From Thiotrichales bacterium (GTDB lineage: Bacteria; Pseudomonadota; Gammaproteobacteria; UWMA-0217), in assembly GCA_024763135.1 (NCBI GenBank), contig JANTGD010000150.1:1-8144 (forward strand): a stretch of DNA of 8,144 nt. Reading direction: 5' to 3'. The position numbers and the translations under genes are program-made. Numbering within the stretch: position 1 is the first letter of the stretch; each line of letters begins with the position of its first letter. Of this stretch, positions 6,293 to 8,144 are shown piece after piece. A model generated the notes under the pieces. The model did no database searches and was not told where the DNA came from. It was given only the letters and a program-made list of their open reading frames with translations.

Positions 6293-6372
6293 CACTGCCA
6301 ATGACCTGCCATTAAGATTACGCCAGCAGCAGGTCAGTCAAGGAGCGGACTGGCAGTGCCGTGGAGAGCCAC
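6293..6372 (+). ncRNA. Candidate structured 5' leader of cfa (nested stems)
   Basis: Two perfect 8-bp inverted repeats are nested: outer CACTGCCA (6293-6300) with TGGCAGTG (6351-6358), and inner TGACCTGC (6302-6309) with GCAGGTCA (6329-6336). Only one base separates the two left arms. The 14 bases between the right arms begin GTC and end GAC (6337-6339/6348-6350), so a three-way junction is possible. A further hairpin, GTGG-AGAG-CCAC, occupies 6361-6372. No T-run follows, so this is not an intrinsic terminator. It lies 51 nt before the cfa ATG. It matches no riboswitch I can name with confidence. A regulatory RNA, a protein-binding leader or a DNA cruciform site are all possible. Confidence 0.4.
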
Positions 6373-6423
6373 ACAAGAAGGAGATTACAACCTAAAACTA
6401 TAGAGTAACTCAGGAGTTGAAAC

Positions 6424-7596
6424 ATGGGCATTCAAACATTTCAAAGCCCCCAAACCCCCACCTATACACCACAGCGTCAGAACCGCTACGAAAGAGCCGT
6501 CAGAGAAATGCTCGCATCGATTGGTATTGGCGTCGACGGTGAGCAACCCTATGATCTCGACGTACATGAACCGCGTTTCTATAAAAGACTATTGCGTCAA
6601 GGTTCACTGGGTTTAGGTGAAAGCTACATGGATGGGTGGTGGGATTGTCGCGCCATCGATGAATTGACTTCGCGACTCTTACAGGCCGAACTCGATAAAC
6701 AGGTGCATAACAACCCAACCGTTTGGTGGCTGATTGCACGTGCGCGTCTGCTGAATCTGCAGACAGCGGCACGTGCCTATCAAGTGGCAGACACCCATTA
6801 TAACCTGGGCAATGAGCTTTTCACCGCTATGCTGGATAAAAATCTCTGCTATTCCTGCGGCTACTGGAAAAATACAGACGACCTGGATCAGGCACAAATC
6901 AACAAGCTCGATCTACTGTGCCGAAAACTCGACCTCCACCCAGGGGACAGAGTGCTCGATATTGGCTGCGGCTGGGGCAGTTTTGCGCATTACGCCGCCA
7001 CCCATTATGGGGTTGAAGTCACCGGCATCACGGTTTCCAAGGAACAGCAAAAACTCGCACAACAACGCTGCGCAGAGCTGCCGGTCCGGATCCTCTTGCA
7101 AGACTATCGCACACTCGATGGTCAGTTCGATAAAATCGTATCCATCGGTATGTTTGAACACGTAGGTGTTAAAAATTACGCCGCCTATTTCAGTGTCGTC
7201 AACCGTCTCCTAGTGCCCGGCGGGCTGTTTGCGTTGCATACCATAGGGAATGACCGGGCTGTGCAGAGCACAGACCCCTGGATTGAGCGATATATTTTCC
7301 CGAATGGCGAAATTCCTGCTCTCGCGCAAATTGCTCAGGCCTGCGAACAAGACTTTCTCATCGACGATGTACAAAACCTTGGCCCCGATTATGACCAGAC
7401 GCTCATGGCATGGAAACAGCGTTTTGATGCGGCCTGGCCGCAACTCAGCCAGCGCTACGACGAACGGTTTCGGCGCATGTGGATCTATTATTTACTCATC
7501 TGCGCGGGTGCTTTTCGCGCGAGCCAGCTGCAACTGTTTCAACTTGTCATTCGGCATCGCAATATCCCAAGATACCGCTACGACGCACCCCGATAA
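6424..7596 (+). CDS. cfa: Cyclopropane-fatty-acyl-phospholipid synthase
   Basis: Membrane-associated, SAM-dependent enzyme that adds a methylene group across cis double bonds of unsaturated acyl chains in phospholipids, changing membrane properties. Length is 390 residues, close to E. coli Cfa. The N-terminal lipid-binding domain contains GLGESYMDGWWD (63-74). The catalytic domain follows: HYNLGNELF (125-133), YSCGYW (143-148), SAM-binding LDIGCGWG (178-185), GITVSKEQ (201-208), MFEHVG (243-248), YIFPNGEIP (290-298), and a C-terminal FRRMWIYYLL helix from 349. C145, E245, H272 and Y323 correspond in motif context to the E. coli bicarbonate-binding residues C139, E239, H266 and Y317. AGGAG at 6412-6416 sits 7 nt before the ATG. 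It is separated from the pentose phosphate operon by 258 bp and probably has its own promoter. It converges with the cupin gene; the 51-bp gap shows only a weak GC hairpin and no clear terminator. Confidence 0.95.
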   Translation: MGIQTFQSPQTPTYTPQRQNRYERAVREMLASIGIGVDGEQPYDLDVHEPRFYKRLLRQGSLGLGESYMDGWWDCRAIDELTSRLLQAELDKQVHNNPTVWWLIARARLLNLQTAARAYQVADTHYNLGNELFTAMLDKNLCYSCGYWKNTDDLDQAQINKLDLLCRKLDLHPGDRVLDIGCGWGSFAHYAATHYGVEVTGITVSKEQQKLAQQRCAELPVRILLQDYRTLDGQFDKIVSIGMFEHVGVKNYAAYFSVVNRLLVPGGLFALHTIGNDRAVQSTDPWIERYIFPNGEIPALAQIAQACEQDFLIDDVQNLGPDYDQTLMAWKQRFDAAWPQLSQRYDERFRRMWIYYLLICAGAFRASQLQLFQLVIRHRNIPRYRYDAPR

Positions 7597-7647
7597 ACGG
7601 ACGCGCAGCGCGCAGAAAAGCGATACAGACCAATGATAGATGATTGA

Positions 7648-8010
7648 CTAAGAGCTCGGCGCAGCTGCTGAGCCTTGTTGCAAGCCAAAATAAATGACGA
7701 CCAGCACCTGATCATGACTGGTGTTGTGTAACTCATGCCGCTCTCCCGGCTCAACGACAATACAACTGCCGGGCGTGATCAGGTAATCGACGTCATCGAT
7801 GATAATTTCACCCGTTCCCGATTCGACATAGAACACTTCCAGCATATCCTCATGTTGATGCGCATGTGCAACTTCTCCGGGCGGAAAAACGGCAATCGAA
7901 AAATTCGTCAGCGGCGGGTATTCATCGAACGCCAGCATGGTCCGCTTTTTAATGTTTGGATTATGGCTAACCGGAGTTTCCGGCAATCGTCGGCTGTGTG
8001 TGATTTTCAT
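7648..8010 (-). CDS. Small single-domain cupin protein
   Basis: A 120-residue cupin-2 barrel protein. Cupin motif 1 is PGEVAHAHQHEDMLEVFYVESG, with metal-ligand candidates H49, H51, H53 and a Glu at 54 or 58. Motif 2 is GSCIVVEPGERHELHN, with H92 as the third His and N96. The N-terminus MKITHSRRLPETPVSHN resembles many stand-alone bacterial cupins, which supports the ATG at 8010-8008. An upstream GTG at 8079 would add 23 residues that do not look like this family. No strong SD precedes 8010. The C-terminal Ala/Ser tail is not conserved-looking. Such cupins are usually metal-binding and of unknown substrate (sugar, small acid or sensor roles are all possible). It is transcribed toward cfa, with 51 bp between the stop codons. 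Confidence 0.85.
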   Translation of the reverse strand: MKITHSRRLPETPVSHNPNIKKRTMLAFDEYPPLTNFSIAVFPPGEVAHAHQHEDMLEVFYVESGTGEIIIDDVDYLITPGSCIVVEPGERHELHNTSHDQVLVVIYFGLQQGSAAAPSS

Positions 8011-8078
8011 AAGTCCGCGGGTAGTTGAACCTAGATTCCGCAGTTGGATCACGAAAGTCCACGCAAGTCCTTGGCGCA

Positions 8079-8143
8079 CCTGGCAAACCAGAAAAACCTC
8101 TCATCACCAATAAGGTGACCACGAGTTTTTCTGATTCACCAGG
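8079..8143. repeat. 65-nt imperfect palindrome upstream of the cupin gene
   Basis: Symmetric arms around the loop AATAA (8109-8113): TCACC/GGTGA (8104-8108/8114-8118), CAGAAAAAC/GTTTTTCTG (8089-8097/8125-8133) and CCTGG/CCAGG (8079-8083/8139-8143). The mismatched segments between arms are equal in length on both sides (6 and 5 bases). With one bulged C, the middle stem extends by CTC/GAG. The A-tract before and T-tract after the core give the shape of a bidirectional terminator. It could also be an operator or cruciform site for the cupin promoter. The right end is at the window edge, so the full extent is unknown. Confidence 0.5.
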
Positions 8144-8144
8144 C

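Noticed and set aside
6341..6347. AGGAGCG as part of an SAH riboswitch core
   Set aside because: Only a short match to the remembered motif; the surrounding helices do not follow the SAH riboswitch layout.
6257..6360. Integron attC or recombination site formed by GTTAAC plus nested inverted repeats
   Set aside because: The flanking R/L box sequences (RYYYAAC...GTTRRRY pairs) are not in place, and no integrase or cassette structure is nearby.
7602..7612. GC hairpin CGCG-CAG-CGCG between cfa and the cupin gene as a terminator
   Set aside because: Only a 4-bp stem and no T-tract on either strand; probably chance GC-rich sequence.

Overview
The window is bacterial chromosomal DNA with tightly packed genes, Shine-Dalgarno-type starts and proteobacterial-looking proteins (Cfa, Pgl, LHPP-like phosphatase, small cupin). 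I infer a gammaproteobacterium, perhaps an autotroph or methylotroph. The basis is a short-form Gnd next to Zwf plus an OpcA homologue, which is best known from cyanobacteria and actinobacteria. No sequence search was possible, so the taxonomy is a weak inference. There are no IS elements, CRISPR arrays, tRNAs or rRNAs.

Layout. The left edge (1-250, minus strand) holds the start of a gene for an exported protein, cut by the window. A gene-poor stretch (251-960) follows, with hairpins, an AT-rich repeat block and a possible promoter. From 961 to 6165 there is one plus-strand operon: gnd (short 6-phosphogluconate dehydrogenase), zwf (glucose-6-phosphate dehydrogenase), opcA (G6PDH assembly/activation factor), pgl (6-phosphogluconolactonase) and a HAD-IIA phosphatase. 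The junctions are short (34 bp, 16 bp overlap, 29 bp and 10 bp). A 258-bp gap then carries an operator-like palindrome and nested inverted repeats that look like a structured mRNA leader. Next is cfa (cyclopropane-fatty-acyl-phospholipid synthase, 6424-7596). A small cupin gene lies convergently on the minus strand (7648-8010). The right edge ends in a 65-nt imperfect palindrome.

How the genes work together. zwf, pgl and gnd encode the whole oxidative pentose phosphate pathway: glucose-6-phosphate to 6-phosphogluconolactone, to 6-phosphogluconate, to ribulose-5-phosphate plus CO2. OpcA would tune Zwf. The Gnd has Asp at the cofactor-discriminating position, which suggests NADH production in the third step while Zwf probably makes NADPH. 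The terminal HAD phosphatase could act on a phosphosugar or phospho-compound linked to this flux, but its substrate cannot be read from sequence. cfa appears to be a separate unit with its own leader and concerns membrane lipid modification. The cupin is of unknown function.

Most of the window is a recognisable metabolic module. The least explained parts are the cfa leader (6258-6372), the palindrome at 8079-8143, and the 251-960 region with a cysteine-rich minus-strand frame. I see no clear evidence of a wholly new system.
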